A stretch of DNA of 64,000 bases from Kitasatospora sp. NBC_00458 (lineage in GTDB: Bacteria; Actinomycetota; Actinomycetes; Streptomycetales; Streptomycetaceae), in the NCBI RefSeq assembly GCF_036013975.1, contig NZ_CP107904.1, positions 3,468,501-3,532,500 on the forward strand, written 5' to 3'. Position 1 is the first letter of the stretch. Every line of letters starts with the position of its first letter. The notes beneath the pieces were generated by a model. That model was not told where the DNA came from. It saw only the letters and a program-made list of their open reading frames with translations, and did no database searches. The position numbers were made by a program, and so were the translations under genes. Shown piece after piece: positions 25,890 through 34,100 of the stretch.

Positions 25890-26957
25890 TCAGGCGTTCT
25901 TCTGCTTCGGCTCCTCGCCGGGCTGGTCGGTGACGGCGCGGCCCAGCACCGCCGAGTGCCCGGCCACCGTGCCCGGCTTGCCCAGGTCATTGCCCTCGCC
26001 GACGACGACCAGGCGTTCACCGAGGAAATCGTGGGTCTTCGGGTCGAAGATCCACTCGCTCCGGACGCCGCTGTCCACGTGCGCCACGGCCACCCCGTGC
26101 CGGCCCGAGGCGTCCACCGAGTCGTCGACCACGGTGACCCCGGGGATCTTCGCCGCCGCGCGGTAGAGCGCCGCGCTGACCGCCGGCGGCGCCAGCTGCT
26201 CGCGCAGCAGGTCGCCGATGGTGGTGAAGGCCTCCTGGTCGGGAGTCCTGCCCTGGCCCTTGGTCTCCGCGTAGATCTTCTTCAGCAGCGCGTCCGGATC
26301 GGTCGTCAGCCCGGCCAGGTACTCGTACGTCGGCCCGTTCAGGCTCGGCTTGGTGGTCGGGTCGAGCCACTCGCCGCCGTCGGTGCGCGGCGCGGGGCGC
26401 TTGTCCCCGCTCTTGCGCTCGCCCGTCTCCCGGGACCTCCCCTCCTCCTTCAGCACGCCCCACTGGCTGCCGTCCGCCGAGAGCCAGATCTGGCGGCGGT
26501 GCGGCGCCTCGATGGTCGACTCGCCGGTGGCCAGGTTGGTGCTGGCGAAGGACACCAGGCTTTCCACGTAGACGTACTGCTTCTTGCCGGGCTTCGGGTC
26601 GGGCTTGCCGGCGGCGGTGTCGGCGGCCTGGGTCAGCAGCCGCACGGCGGCGACCGGGTCGGCGTTCAGCGTGCCGGTGCCGACGACGCCCTGGGACTGG
26701 GACTGCTGCCGGGCCTGCTGCCCGGCCGAGCGGCCGCCGTCGTCCTGGCCGGTCAGCAGCAGGGTCAGCACGAGGCCCCCCGCCAGTGCCGGGATCGCCA
26801 CCCAGCCCAGCTTCCCGCGTCGCACCCGGGCGGGCTCGGTCTCCCTGATCTCGGTCATCAGATGTCCCCTCAACAGCCGGTGGCGGTCGGAGGAGAGTTC
26901 GGGCCGCGCCGGCGGCGGCAGCAGCCGCGCCAGTTCGGCACGTTCGTGCTCGTTCAT
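25890..26957 (-). CDS. CU044_5270-like membrane protein, partner of the ECF sigma factor
   Basis: A 355-residue protein with a short cytoplasmic N-terminus (about 1-50), one transmembrane helix (VAIPALAGGLVLTLLLTG), and a large extracytoplasmic domain. It resembles the CU044_5270 family usually encoded next to ECF sigma factors, and may sense or anchor that system. The N-terminal segment (LLPPPARPELSSDRHRLLRGHL) is too short for a classic zinc anti-sigma domain; no HxxxCxxC is seen. Its ATG at 26957 overlaps the sigma factor stop by four bases (ATGA), so the two are co-translated. What it senses cannot be inferred. Confidence 0.8.
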   Translation of the reverse strand: MNEHERAELARLLPPPARPELSSDRHRLLRGHLMTEIRETEPARVRRGKLGWVAIPALAGGLVLTLLLTGQDDGGRSAGQQARQQSQSQGVVGTGTLNADPVAAVRLLTQAADTAAGKPDPKPGKKQYVYVESLVSFASTNLATGESTIEAPHRRQIWLSADGSQWGVLKEEGRSRETGERKSGDKRPAPRTDGGEWLDPTTKPSLNGPTYEYLAGLTTDPDALLKKIYAETKGQGRTPDQEAFTTIGDLLREQLAPPAVSAALYRAAAKIPGVTVVDDSVDASGRHGVAVAHVDSGVRSEWIFDPKTHDFLGERLVVVGEGNDLGKPGTVAGHSAVLGRAVTDQPGEEPKQKNA

Positions 26958-27583
26958 CGGTTGGTCTCCCGTATCGACCGGGCCGCTTCGGTGCGGCCAC
27001 CCGGTACCTGTCCGGCCTCCGTGCGGAGTTCCCGCCCGTTCCCCAATTCCTCGTCGGCCAGCGCGCGGAGCTTCTTCCGGGCGCGCGAGAGCCGCGAACG
27101 CACCGTGCCGATCGGCACCCCGAGGGCCTCGGCGGCGCTCGCGTAGTCCAGGTCGGCCCAGACGCAGAGCCCGAACACGTCCCGCTCGGCCTTCCGGAGG
27201 CGGCCCAGCGCCCGCCGCGCGGCCGCCAGCTGGGCGCTGTCGTCCAACCGGCCGACCAGCTCGTCGGCGAAGTCCGGCACCACGTCGCGCTCCGGCAGCC
27301 GCTCCATCGCGGCCCGGTGCCGCCGGGCCGCGCGGGCCGTGTTGCGCAGCACGTTGGCGGCGACCCCGAACAGCCAGGGGCGGACCGACTCGTCGCCCGC
27401 GTGCAGCTTGTGCCGCAGCCGCCACGCCTCCAGGAAGGTCAGCTGGACGACGTCCTCGGCGACCGCCCAGTCCCCCGACACCCGCACCGCGTAGCGGTAC
27501 AGGTCACCTGCCGTCTCGTCGAACAGCTCCCCGAACGCCCACTGGTCCCCATCCCGTATCCGGCCCCGCTGTGACAGCTCCAC
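26954..27583 (-). CDS. RNA polymerase ECF sigma factor (sigma-70 family, SigE/RpoE type)
   Basis: A 209-residue sigma factor. Region 2 (FGELFDETAGDLYRYAVRV, with AEDVVQLTFLEAWR) and region 4 (DYASAAEALGVPIGTVRSRLSRARKKLR), the -35-recognising helix-turn-helix, are complete, with no extra C-terminal SnoaL-like domain. The GTG at 27583 follows a G-rich GGTGGGGG; an open frame runs 17 codons further upstream. It forms a two-gene operon with the membrane protein through an ATGA overlap. No self-type promoter is recognisable in the short upstream gap, which also contains the palindrome at 27632-27669. Confidence 0.92.
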   Translation of the reverse strand: MELSQRGRIRDGDQWAFGELFDETAGDLYRYAVRVSGDWAVAEDVVQLTFLEAWRLRHKLHAGDESVRPWLFGVAANVLRNTARAARRHRAAMERLPERDVVPDFADELVGRLDDSAQLAAARRALGRLRKAERDVFGLCVWADLDYASAAEALGVPIGTVRSRLSRARKKLRALADEELGNGRELRTEAGQVPGGRTEAARSIRETNR

Positions 27584-27631
27584 ACCCCCACCTGTCCGCA
27601 GCACCGCCCTGAGTTCCCACCCACAGCACAA

Positions 27632-27669
27632 CACGGCGGGCCCGCGTCCGAGGACGCGGGCCCGCCGTG
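27632..27669. terminator. Palindromic terminator, copy 1 of a repeated element
   Basis: An 18-bp perfect stem (27632-27649 with 27652-27669) just 3' of the YoeB toxin gene. Its 28-base core CGGGCCCGCGTCCGAGGACG plus the complementary end is identical to copies at 28240-28267 and 31105-31138. Confidence 0.8.
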
Positions 27670-27678
27670 GAGTAACGA

Positions 27679-27939
27679 TCAGCGCGAGTAGTGATACCGG
27701 GCCTGGTGAACGATCAGCTCGTTCGCGGCGGGTTCGTAGACCAGTCGGTGCTCGTCCGTGATCCGCCGCGACCAGAGTCCCGCCAGGTCTCCCTTGAGCG
27801 GTTCCGGCTTGCCCAAGCCCCTGAACGGGTCACGTACCGCGTCCTTGATCAGTTCGTTGAGCTTCCGGAGGACCTTCTTGTCGGTCGCCTGCCAATACAG
27901 GTAGTCGTCCCAGCCCTCAGCGGTGAACGCCAGCTTCAC
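27679..27939 (-). CDS. yoeB: Ribosome-dependent mRNA interferase toxin YoeB (Txe family)
   Basis: An 86-residue RelE-superfamily toxin that cleaves mRNA in the ribosomal A site. It aligns closely with E. coli YoeB as I recall it (WDDYLYWQ, LIKD, GKPEPLK, WSRRITDEHRLVY, RYHY). All catalytic positions are retained at matching numbers: Glu46, Arg59, Glu63, Arg65, His83 and Tyr84, so it should be active. GTG at 27939 overlaps the antitoxin stop codon by four bases (GTGA), antitoxin first. The partner antitoxin is unusual, as described in its entry. The gene ends at the palindromic terminator 27632-27669. Confidence 0.94.
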   Translation of the reverse strand: MKLAFTAEGWDDYLYWQATDKKVLRKLNELIKDAVRDPFRGLGKPEPLKGDLAGLWSRRITDEHRLVYEPAANELIVHQARYHYSR

Positions 27940-28166
27940 TCGTCGTCCACCAAGTCGCGGTACTCGAACCTGCCACCGGCCGCCGCCTGCCGCGAGGCGA
28001 GCAGGCGCCGGGCGTTCTCCGGCGAACGCAGGAGGTACTCGGTCTCATCCGGCTCAGCCGTGTCCTTGACCAGGCGCAGCACGTGGCTGCGCACCTCCTC
28101 GACCTGCTCGGGTTCCAGGTGCTCGATGAGTGCGTAGAGGTCGCTGTAGTCGGGCGCGGTGGCCAT
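27936..28166 (-). CDS. Antitoxin for YoeB with YefM-like C-terminus but a non-Phd N-terminus
   Basis: A 76-residue protein directly upstream of, and overlapping, the yoeB gene. Residues 41-60 (ETEYLLRSPENARRLLASRQ) match the toxin-wrapping tail of YefM (EETAYLLRSPANARRL). The first 40 residues (LYALIEHLEPEQVEEVRSHVLRLVKD) do not resemble the Phd/YefM DNA-binding fold, which normally carries a SEAR motif and a VLMS core; they look all-helical. So the neutralising part appears conserved on a different N-terminal module. The ATG at 28166 has a good AAGGAG. A possible -10 (TATCTT) lies about 30 bases upstream. Antitoxin function is inferred from context and the tail. Confidence 0.78.
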   Translation of the reverse strand: MATAPDYSDLYALIEHLEPEQVEEVRSHVLRLVKDTAEPDETEYLLRSPENARRLLASRQAAAGGRFEYRDLVDDE

Positions 28167-28239
28167 CCGGACTCCTTCGCTGGGCGGCTCACACCAAAGA
28201 TAACGCCGACCACCCCAGCGGGGACACGCCCCGGAACCC

Positions 28240-28267
28240 CGGGCCCGCGTCCGAGGACGCGGGCCCG
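28240..28267. terminator. Palindromic terminator, copy 2 of a repeated element
   Basis: A 13-bp perfect stem (28240-28252 with 28255-28267) 3' of the DUF397 gene and 5' of the antitoxin gene. It shares the same 28-base core as copies 1 and 3. Confidence 0.75.
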
Positions 28268-28281
28268 CCGGAGCGGTCCGC

Positions 28282-28497
28282 TCAGCCGCCGGCGCCGAAC
28301 TCCCCGGCCCGGACACCGGCGACGAACGCCGCCCAGGCGGCGGCGGAGAAGACGAGTGCCGGCCCCTGCGGATCCTTGGAGTCCCGCACCGGAAGCACCC
28401 CGGAGAAGCCGTCCGCCACCTCGATGCACTCGTTGTCGGGCCCACTGAACGAGCTCTTCCTCCACCTGGCCGCAGAGTGGTCGAAAGTCTGGGTCAT
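28282..28497 (-). CDS. DUF397 domain protein (BldB/WhiJ-associated type)
   Basis: A 71-residue protein with the full DUF397 pattern: ARWRKSSFSGPDNECIEVADG, VRDSKDPQGPAL and FSAAAWAAFVAGV. In Streptomyces these small proteins pair with DUF5753-type XRE regulators and influence development and antibiotic production, possibly as an antagonist in a toxin-antitoxin-like arrangement. The ATG at 28497 overlaps the regulator stop codon (ATGA), so expression is coupled. It ends at the repeated palindrome 28240-28267. Confidence 0.93.
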   Translation of the reverse strand: MTQTFDHSAARWRKSSFSGPDNECIEVADGFSGVLPVRDSKDPQGPALVFSAAAWAAFVAGVRAGEFGAGG

Positions 28498-29378
28498 GCG
28501 CCGAACTCCTTGATCGAGTTGATCAGTTCCAGGGATTCCACGGGTGAGAGCGCTTTGGTGCGGACATCGTCCCAGAGCTCCTGATACGCCTCCACCTCCT
28601 TTGCGCCCTCAAGCCACATCGAGCCCGAGGGGTTGTCCAGCAGGACCACATCCATCGCAGCCTCGGAGGGGAATCCCAGGATCACGTACGGTCCAGCCAT
28701 GCTGGCATGCGCGCCTACTCGGAACGGAACCACCTGCACGGTCACGTTGGGCATGGCTGCCGACCTTGCCAAGTGATCGAGCTGCGCTTTCATGACCTCC
28801 GGCCCGCCGACTTGCTGTCGTAGCGCACCTTCCGCCAGAACGACCCAGACGGACAGCGGATCGTCGGCGGTGAGCCGGTTCTGCCGTATCAGCCTGACCG
28901 TCACGAACTGCTCGATCTCTTCGGGCTGCTTCCACCGGCGGCCCGCCACCGTGAGCGCACGCGCATAGTCCGGAGTCTGCAGGAGCGCCGGAATCATCTG
29001 GCTCTGGAAGGTCCGCAGCGACGACGCCGAGGCCTCCAACTCGATGAAGTCGCGGTAGGTGTCCGCGAGCACACCGCCGTACTCGTTCCACCAACCGCTC
29101 CCGCGGCGCCGCTTGTTCGCCGTACGAGCCAACTCGGCCAGACGTTCATGAACTGCCCGTTCGTCGACTCCGTACAGCCGGAGCATCGCCGCGAGATCAG
29201 GTGTCCGGACCGGGCTGCGACCGTTCTCGATTCGCGAGATCTTGCCTTTGGTGCAATCCAGTTCGACCGCGACGGCCGAGGTCGTCAGGCCGGCGCGCTC
29301 CCGCATGGTGCGCAGCTCATCGCCCAACTGCCGCCCCAGCACTGTTGATGGCGCACTCGACGGACGCTCTCCCTGCAT
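28494..29378 (-). CDS. XRE-family transcriptional regulator with DUF5753 (Scr1/WhiJ-like)
   Basis: A 294-residue regulator. An N-terminal helix-turn-helix (about 13-70, LRTMRERAGLTTSAVAVELDCTKGKISRIENG) is followed by the DUF5753 ligand or partner domain (about 105-285) with QMIPALLQTPDYARA and RQNRLT. This is the regulator of the widespread Streptomyces HATPase/XRE/DUF397 trio typified by whiJ and abaA loci. GAGGAG precedes the ATG at 29378. It overlaps the DUF397 gene downstream and is divergent from the HATPase gene across a 230-base, relatively AT-rich gap. The target is unknown but local autoregulation is likely. Confidence 0.94.
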   Translation of the reverse strand: MQGERPSSAPSTVLGRQLGDELRTMRERAGLTTSAVAVELDCTKGKISRIENGRSPVRTPDLAAMLRLYGVDERAVHERLAELARTANKRRRGSGWWNEYGGVLADTYRDFIELEASASSLRTFQSQMIPALLQTPDYARALTVAGRRWKQPEEIEQFVTVRLIRQNRLTADDPLSVWVVLAEGALRQQVGGPEVMKAQLDHLARSAAMPNVTVQVVPFRVGAHASMAGPYVILGFPSEAAMDVVLLDNPSGSMWLEGAKEVEAYQELWDDVRTKALSPVESLELINSIKEFGA

Positions 29379-29608
29379 GCGCTCTCCTCTGATCAGCGGT
29401 CAGTCTGCGCCCTCCGAGGGCGCGCGGGCAATCGATGCAGCTGTTTCTCCGGGAAACGTTGCAAACGATCTCGAAGCGGGAGCATGCTACCTGGCGTAGG
29501 CGATCGCAATACAAAGCGTGACTACTGCGAACCGTCCGCCGGGCATTCCTATGCCCGATCCCGTCATCGGATCCCCGACACCCCAACCCCACCGGAGGTG
29601 GCTCCCCC

Positions 29609-30046
29609 ATGCCCGGAACCGACCGGCCCACCGACCCCACCGCTGCCCGCGACTCCTGGTTCCCGCGCTCCCGCAGATCGCCGCAGCTCGCGCGGCGGAT
29701 GCTTCGCGAGCTCCTCGATACCGTGCCGGACGGCCACCGCTTCACGGAGGTCGGCGAGTTGCTCACGTCCGAGCTGGTCGGCAACGCCGTGCTGCACTCC
29801 GGAATGCCCGGGCGGCTGATCCGGGTGCTCTTCGCCGTCGACGACACCCGGCTCCGCATCGAGGTGCACGATGCGGGCGACCGTCCGCCCGTCCCCCGGC
29901 AGCCGGCCGCGACCGACGGGTGCGGGCGCGGCCTGCTCCTCGTCGAGGCCCTCGCGCTCGCGTGGGGGCACGCGCCGCGCCCGGACGGGATCGGCAAGGT
30001 GGTCTGGTGCGAGTGCGGCCCCGGGTCGATCGGCGACGCGACGTGA
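29609..30046 (+). CDS. ATP-binding protein of the RsbW/SpoIIAB anti-sigma kinase-like family
   Basis: A 145-residue GHKL-fold (HATPase_c_2) protein. The N-box is ELVGNAVLH, the G1 box DAGDRPP and the G2 box GCGRGLLLVEAL. These proteins can bind partner regulators or sigma factors; in the WhiJ-type trio the ATPase accompanies an XRE/DUF397 pair, here divergently oriented. GGAGGTG sits eight bases before the ATG. No anti-anti-sigma (STAS) gene is nearby, so a role as partner of the adjacent XRE protein is more likely than classical sigma-B-type switching. Confidence 0.92.
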   Translation: MPGTDRPTDPTAARDSWFPRSRRSPQLARRMLRELLDTVPDGHRFTEVGELLTSELVGNAVLHSGMPGRLIRVLFAVDDTRLRIEVHDAGDRPPVPRQPAATDGCGRGLLLVEALALAWGHAPRPDGIGKVVWCECGPGSIGDAT

Positions 30047-30169
30047 GCCCGATAGCCGAGGGCGGGGCCGAGACGACCGCGTCGGCCCCGCCCACTTCCG
30101 ATTCCCCCGAACGCTTCGCACTCACCGTGTCGGATGTGCTACTTTCCGCATCATCAACAGAACATAGAA

Positions 30170-30200
30170 GACCCCGGCGGTGCGCTAACACCCCGGGGTC
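30170..30200 (+). promoter_or_regulatory. Leader hairpin upstream of the HTH gene
   Basis: GACCCCGG (30170-30177) pairs with CCGGGGTC (30193-30200) around a 15-base loop, ending 23 bases before the ATG and next to the AGGAG ribosome binding site. It could attenuate transcription or mask initiation. A likely -10 (TACTTT, 30140-30145) lies upstream, so the hairpin would be in the 5' leader. Confidence 0.5.
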
Positions 30201-30223
30201 CGGCACAGGAGCAAGCACTCCAC

Positions 30224-31084
30224 ATGCAGATTCATCGTAGCGCCCACGCGCGCTCTTTCACCGTACTTCCCAACGGCCTGTTGCAGGACCGCCGCCTCAG
30301 CTACACCGCCCGCGGCCTGCTCGCCGACCTGCTCTCCCGCCCGGACGGCTGGCGCGAGGACGGGCGCCAGATGGCCGACAGCAGTCCACAGGGGCGCGGA
30401 ACCCTCCGCCGCGCCCTCAAGGAGCTGACGGACGCCGGGTACTACCGCGTCCACCGGGTCCGGCGGCCCGACGGCACCATCCGCTCCGAGGCCCACGTCT
30501 TCGACACCCCTCAGCTCGGCCCCTCACCGTGTGCCGCCCACCCGGTCGCCGGTGAACGGAGCACCGGCCGCGCTGACGCCCCTCCCGTAAAGAACCCGGT
30601 GCAAGAACCCGCCCTCCCCGCGGGGCTGCCCGACGAACAGACCCGCACCGCCGTCGCGGCCCTGTTCCGCGCGATCCGGCCCGAACCGCGTCTGCGCCTC
30701 GGGCTCGCCGAGGCGCAGACGCTCGCACCCCTCGTCACCCGGTGGCTCGACGGCGGCAGCACCGCCACCGACCTGGCGCACGCCCTGCTCCCCGGCCTGC
30801 CCTCGCCCCTGCACTCCCCCGCCGCCCTGATCCGCAGTCGCCTCCGCCGCAAACTGCCGCCCCCGCGTGCCGAAGGACCGCCCGCCTCGTACGCCGAGTG
30901 CGCCCGCTGCCACGACCCGGTCCCCCGCCCCGGCATCTGCCGCCCGTGCGCCGGCCTCGTCCCGAGAACCCCCGCCGCCGCCGTCCCCGCCGCCGCCTCC
31001 ACGGGTGCGGCCCGCGCCCGCGCCGCCCTCCGCGGCCGCCCGGGCCCGGCCGGCGCGGTCACCGCAGGCGGCTCCCCCGGGTGA
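30224..31084 (+). CDS. Helix-turn-helix protein, replication-initiator/regulator-like, with C-terminal zinc-finger-like motif
   Basis: A 286-residue protein. The N-terminal winged-helix region (about 1-100: VLPNGLLQDRRLSYTARGLLADLLSRPDGW, with ALKELTDAGYY) is the type found in many Streptomyces HTH proteins and in phage or plasmid replication organisers. A variable linker and a middle domain (about 140-210) follow, then CARCHDPVPRPGICRPC, a probable zinc finger, and a low-complexity Ala/Arg tail. AGGAG lies 12 bases before the ATG at 30224, and a hairpin occupies the leader. No other plasmid or phage genes are near. Function is unknown; DNA binding is inferred. Confidence 0.78.
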   Translation: MQIHRSAHARSFTVLPNGLLQDRRLSYTARGLLADLLSRPDGWREDGRQMADSSPQGRGTLRRALKELTDAGYYRVHRVRRPDGTIRSEAHVFDTPQLGPSPCAAHPVAGERSTGRADAPPVKNPVQEPALPAGLPDEQTRTAVAALFRAIRPEPRLRLGLAEAQTLAPLVTRWLDGGSTATDLAHALLPGLPSPLHSPAALIRSRLRRKLPPPRAEGPPASYAECARCHDPVPRPGICRPCAGLVPRTPAAAVPAAASTGAARARAALRGRPGPAGAVTAGGSPG

Positions 31085-31104
31085 ACGTGCGCGGCCGCGC
31101 AAAG

Positions 31105-31138
31105 CGGCGGGCCCGCGTCCGAGGACGCGGGCCCGCCG
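31105..31138. terminator. Palindromic terminator, copy 3 of a repeated element
   Basis: A 16-bp perfect stem (31105-31120 with 31123-31138) lies between the convergent HTH and gdh genes, so it can stop both transcripts. It shares the same core as the copies at 27632 and 28240. Confidence 0.82.
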
Positions 31139-31153
31139 TGGAACAGCCGTCCG

Positions 31154-34100
31154 TCAGCGCATCGAACCCGTGCGGAGCAGGGTGCGGATGACGCGCATCG
31201 CGACCGAGAGGCTGGACAGCTCGTAGTTGTCCGAACCCCTTATGTCGTCGAGCGTGCTCTTCGCCCGGTTCAGCAGGGTGGAGTTGAGGTCCGCCCAGGC
31301 GCTGTAGCGCTCCTCGGGGGTGGCGCCGTCGGGGCCGCAGGCCAGGATGTCGGCGGTCAGGGCCGCGTGGGCCGCGAAGAGGTCCTCGCGGATGGCGGCG
31401 CGGGCCATCGACGACCAGCGGTCGGTGCGGGGCAGCTCGATGATGCGGTCGAGCAGGTGGGTGATCTGCAGGCGGTCGGCGAGGTCGTAGTAGAGCTCGG
31501 CGACGTCGGCGACGTCCTTGCCGGACCGGTCCGCGACCTCGGTGACGTCCAGGGTCGGGAAGGTCGAGGAGAGGCCCGCGATCCGGGTGGCGAGCGCCTC
31601 CGGCACACCGGCCTCGGCCAGCTCGTTGTAGACCGACTCGAACCAGGCCAGGTCCTCGCCGCGGAGCGGCTTGGGCAGCGAGCCCCAGACCAGGTTGACC
31701 CGGTCGTGGAAGAACTCGATGGTGGCGGCGATGTCGAGCGGCTGGCGCCGGTTGTTGAGCATCCACCGGGTGGCGCGCTCGACCAGGCGGCGCGAGTGCA
31801 GGCGCATCTTGGTCTGGGCGCGGGCCGGGACCTTGTTGTCCAGGGCCTCGATCTCGCCCCAGATCTCCTCCAGGCCGAAGACGGCCCGCGCGGCGGTGTG
31901 CGTCCGGGCGATCTCCTCGTAGGTGGCGCCGGTCTCCTCCTTCAGGCGGAAGGCGAAGGTGCAGCCACCGCGGTTGATCGTGTCGTTGACGATCAGCGTG
32001 GTGATGATCTCGCGGCGCAGCGCGTGCTGGTCGATCTGCTCGGCGAACCGGGCCCGCAGCGCGCTCGGGAAGTAGTCGTGCAGCGCGGTGCGGAAGAACG
32101 GGTCGTCGGGCAGCTCGGTGGCGAGCAGCTCGTCGGCCAGGGTGATCTTGGTGTAGGCGAGCAGCACCGACATCTCCGGCTGGGAGAGGCCGCGGCCGTT
32201 CTGCTGGCGCTCGCGGATCTGCCGCTCGGCGGGCAGGAACTCCAGGCCCCGGTCGAGCTGGCCGGCCGACTCCAGGCGGTTGATCATCCGGGAGTGGACG
32301 TTGACCATGCTGTGCGCCTGGGCGACGGCGTTGGCCAGCACCACGTTCTGCGCGTAGTTGTTGCGCAGGACGAGGTGGCCGACCTCGTCGGTCATCTCGG
32401 CGAGCAGGGTGTTGCGCTGCTTCACCGTCATGTCGCCGTCGGCGACGATCTGGTTGAGCAGGATCTTGATGTTGACCTCGTGGTCCGAGGTGTCCACGCC
32501 GGCCGAGTTGTCGATGGCGTCGGTGTTGATCCAGCCGCCGGCGCTCTGCGGGCCGCCGGTCGCCGCGTACTCGATGCGGCCGAGCTGGGTGCAGCCGAGG
32601 TTGCCGCCCTCGCCGATGACGCGGGCGCGGACCTGCTCGCCGTTGACCCGGATCGCGTCGTTGGCCTTGTCGCCGACCTCGGCGTTGGTCTCGGTGGAGG
32701 CCTTGATGTAGGTGCCGATGCCGCCGTTCCAGAACAGGTCGACGGGCGCCTGGAGGACGGCCTTCATCAGCTCGGCGGGGGTGAGCCGGCTCTCGGTGAC
32801 GCCGAGCGCGGCCCGGACCTGCGAGCTGAGCTGGATGGACTTGGCGCTGCGCGGGAAGACGCCGCCGCCGGCCGAGATCAGCGACTTGTCGTAGTCGTCC
32901 CAGGAGCTGCGGGGCAGCTCGAAGAGGCGGCGGCGCTCGGCGTAGGAGGCGGCCGCGTCCGGGTTGGGGTCGAGGAAGATGTGCCGGTGGTCGAAGGCGG
33001 CGACCAGGCGGATGTGCTCGCTGAGCAGCATGCCGTTGCCGAAGACGTCGCCGGACATGTCGCCGATGCCGATGACGGTGAAGTCCTCGGACTGGGTGTC
33101 GACGCCGAGCTCGCGGAAGTTGCGCTTGACGGACTCCCAGGCGCCGCGGGCGGTGATGCCCATGCCCTTGTGGTCGTAGCCGGCCGAGCCGCCGGAGGCG
33201 AACGCGTCGCCCAGCCAGAAGCCGTACGACTCGGCGACGCCGTTGGCGATGTCGGAGAAGGTCGCGGTGCCCTTGTCGGCGGCGACGACCAGGTAGGTGT
33301 CGTCCTCGTCGTGACGGACCACGTCGGCCGGGTGGACGACCTCGCCGCCGACCAGGTTGTCGGTGATGTCCAGCAGCGCCGAGATGAACGTCTTGTAGGA
33401 CGAAACGCCCTCGGCCAGCCAGGCGTCGCGGTCCACCGACGGGTCCGGCAGCTGCTTGGCGACGAAGCCGCCCTTGGCGCCGACCGGCACGATGACGGTG
33501 TTCTTCACCATCTGCGCCTTGACCAGGCCGAGGATCTCGGTCCGGAAGTCCTCACGCCGGTCGGACCAGCGCAGGCCGCCGCGGGCGACCTTGCCGAAGC
33601 GCAGGTGCACGCCCTCGACCTGCGGCGAGTAGACCCAGATCTCGAACGCCGGGCGCGGGGCCGGCAGGTCCGGGATGGCCTTCGGGTCGAACTTCATCGA
33701 CACGTACGAGTGCCACTCGCCCGAGCCGTCGTGCTGGAAGAAGTTGGTCCGCAGGGTGGCCTTGATCAGGTGCAGGAACGAGCGCAGGATGCGGTCCTCG
33801 TCCAGCGAGACGACCTCGTCCAGCGCGCCGGACAGCTCCTCGATGATCCCCTCGGTCAGTTCGAGGGCCCCCTGCTGGTGGCTGGGGCTCAGCCGGGCCT
33901 CGAAGAGGTTCACCAGCAGGCGCGTGGTGTGCATGTTGTTGCGGAGCGCGTCCTCCATGTAGTCCTGGGAGAACGTGGAGCCCGCCTGGCGCAGGTACTT
34001 GGCGTACGCGCGCAGCATCATCGCCTGGCGCCAGGTCAGCCCGGCGGTCAGGACCAGCTCGTTGAAGCCGTCGTTCTCGGCCTTGCCGGTCCAGGTGGCG

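Noticed and set aside
27600..31150. Prophage or integrated plasmid boundaries around the regulatory patch
   Set aside because: There is no integrase, relaxase, tRNA gene or attachment-site duplication; the HTH protein alone is not enough.
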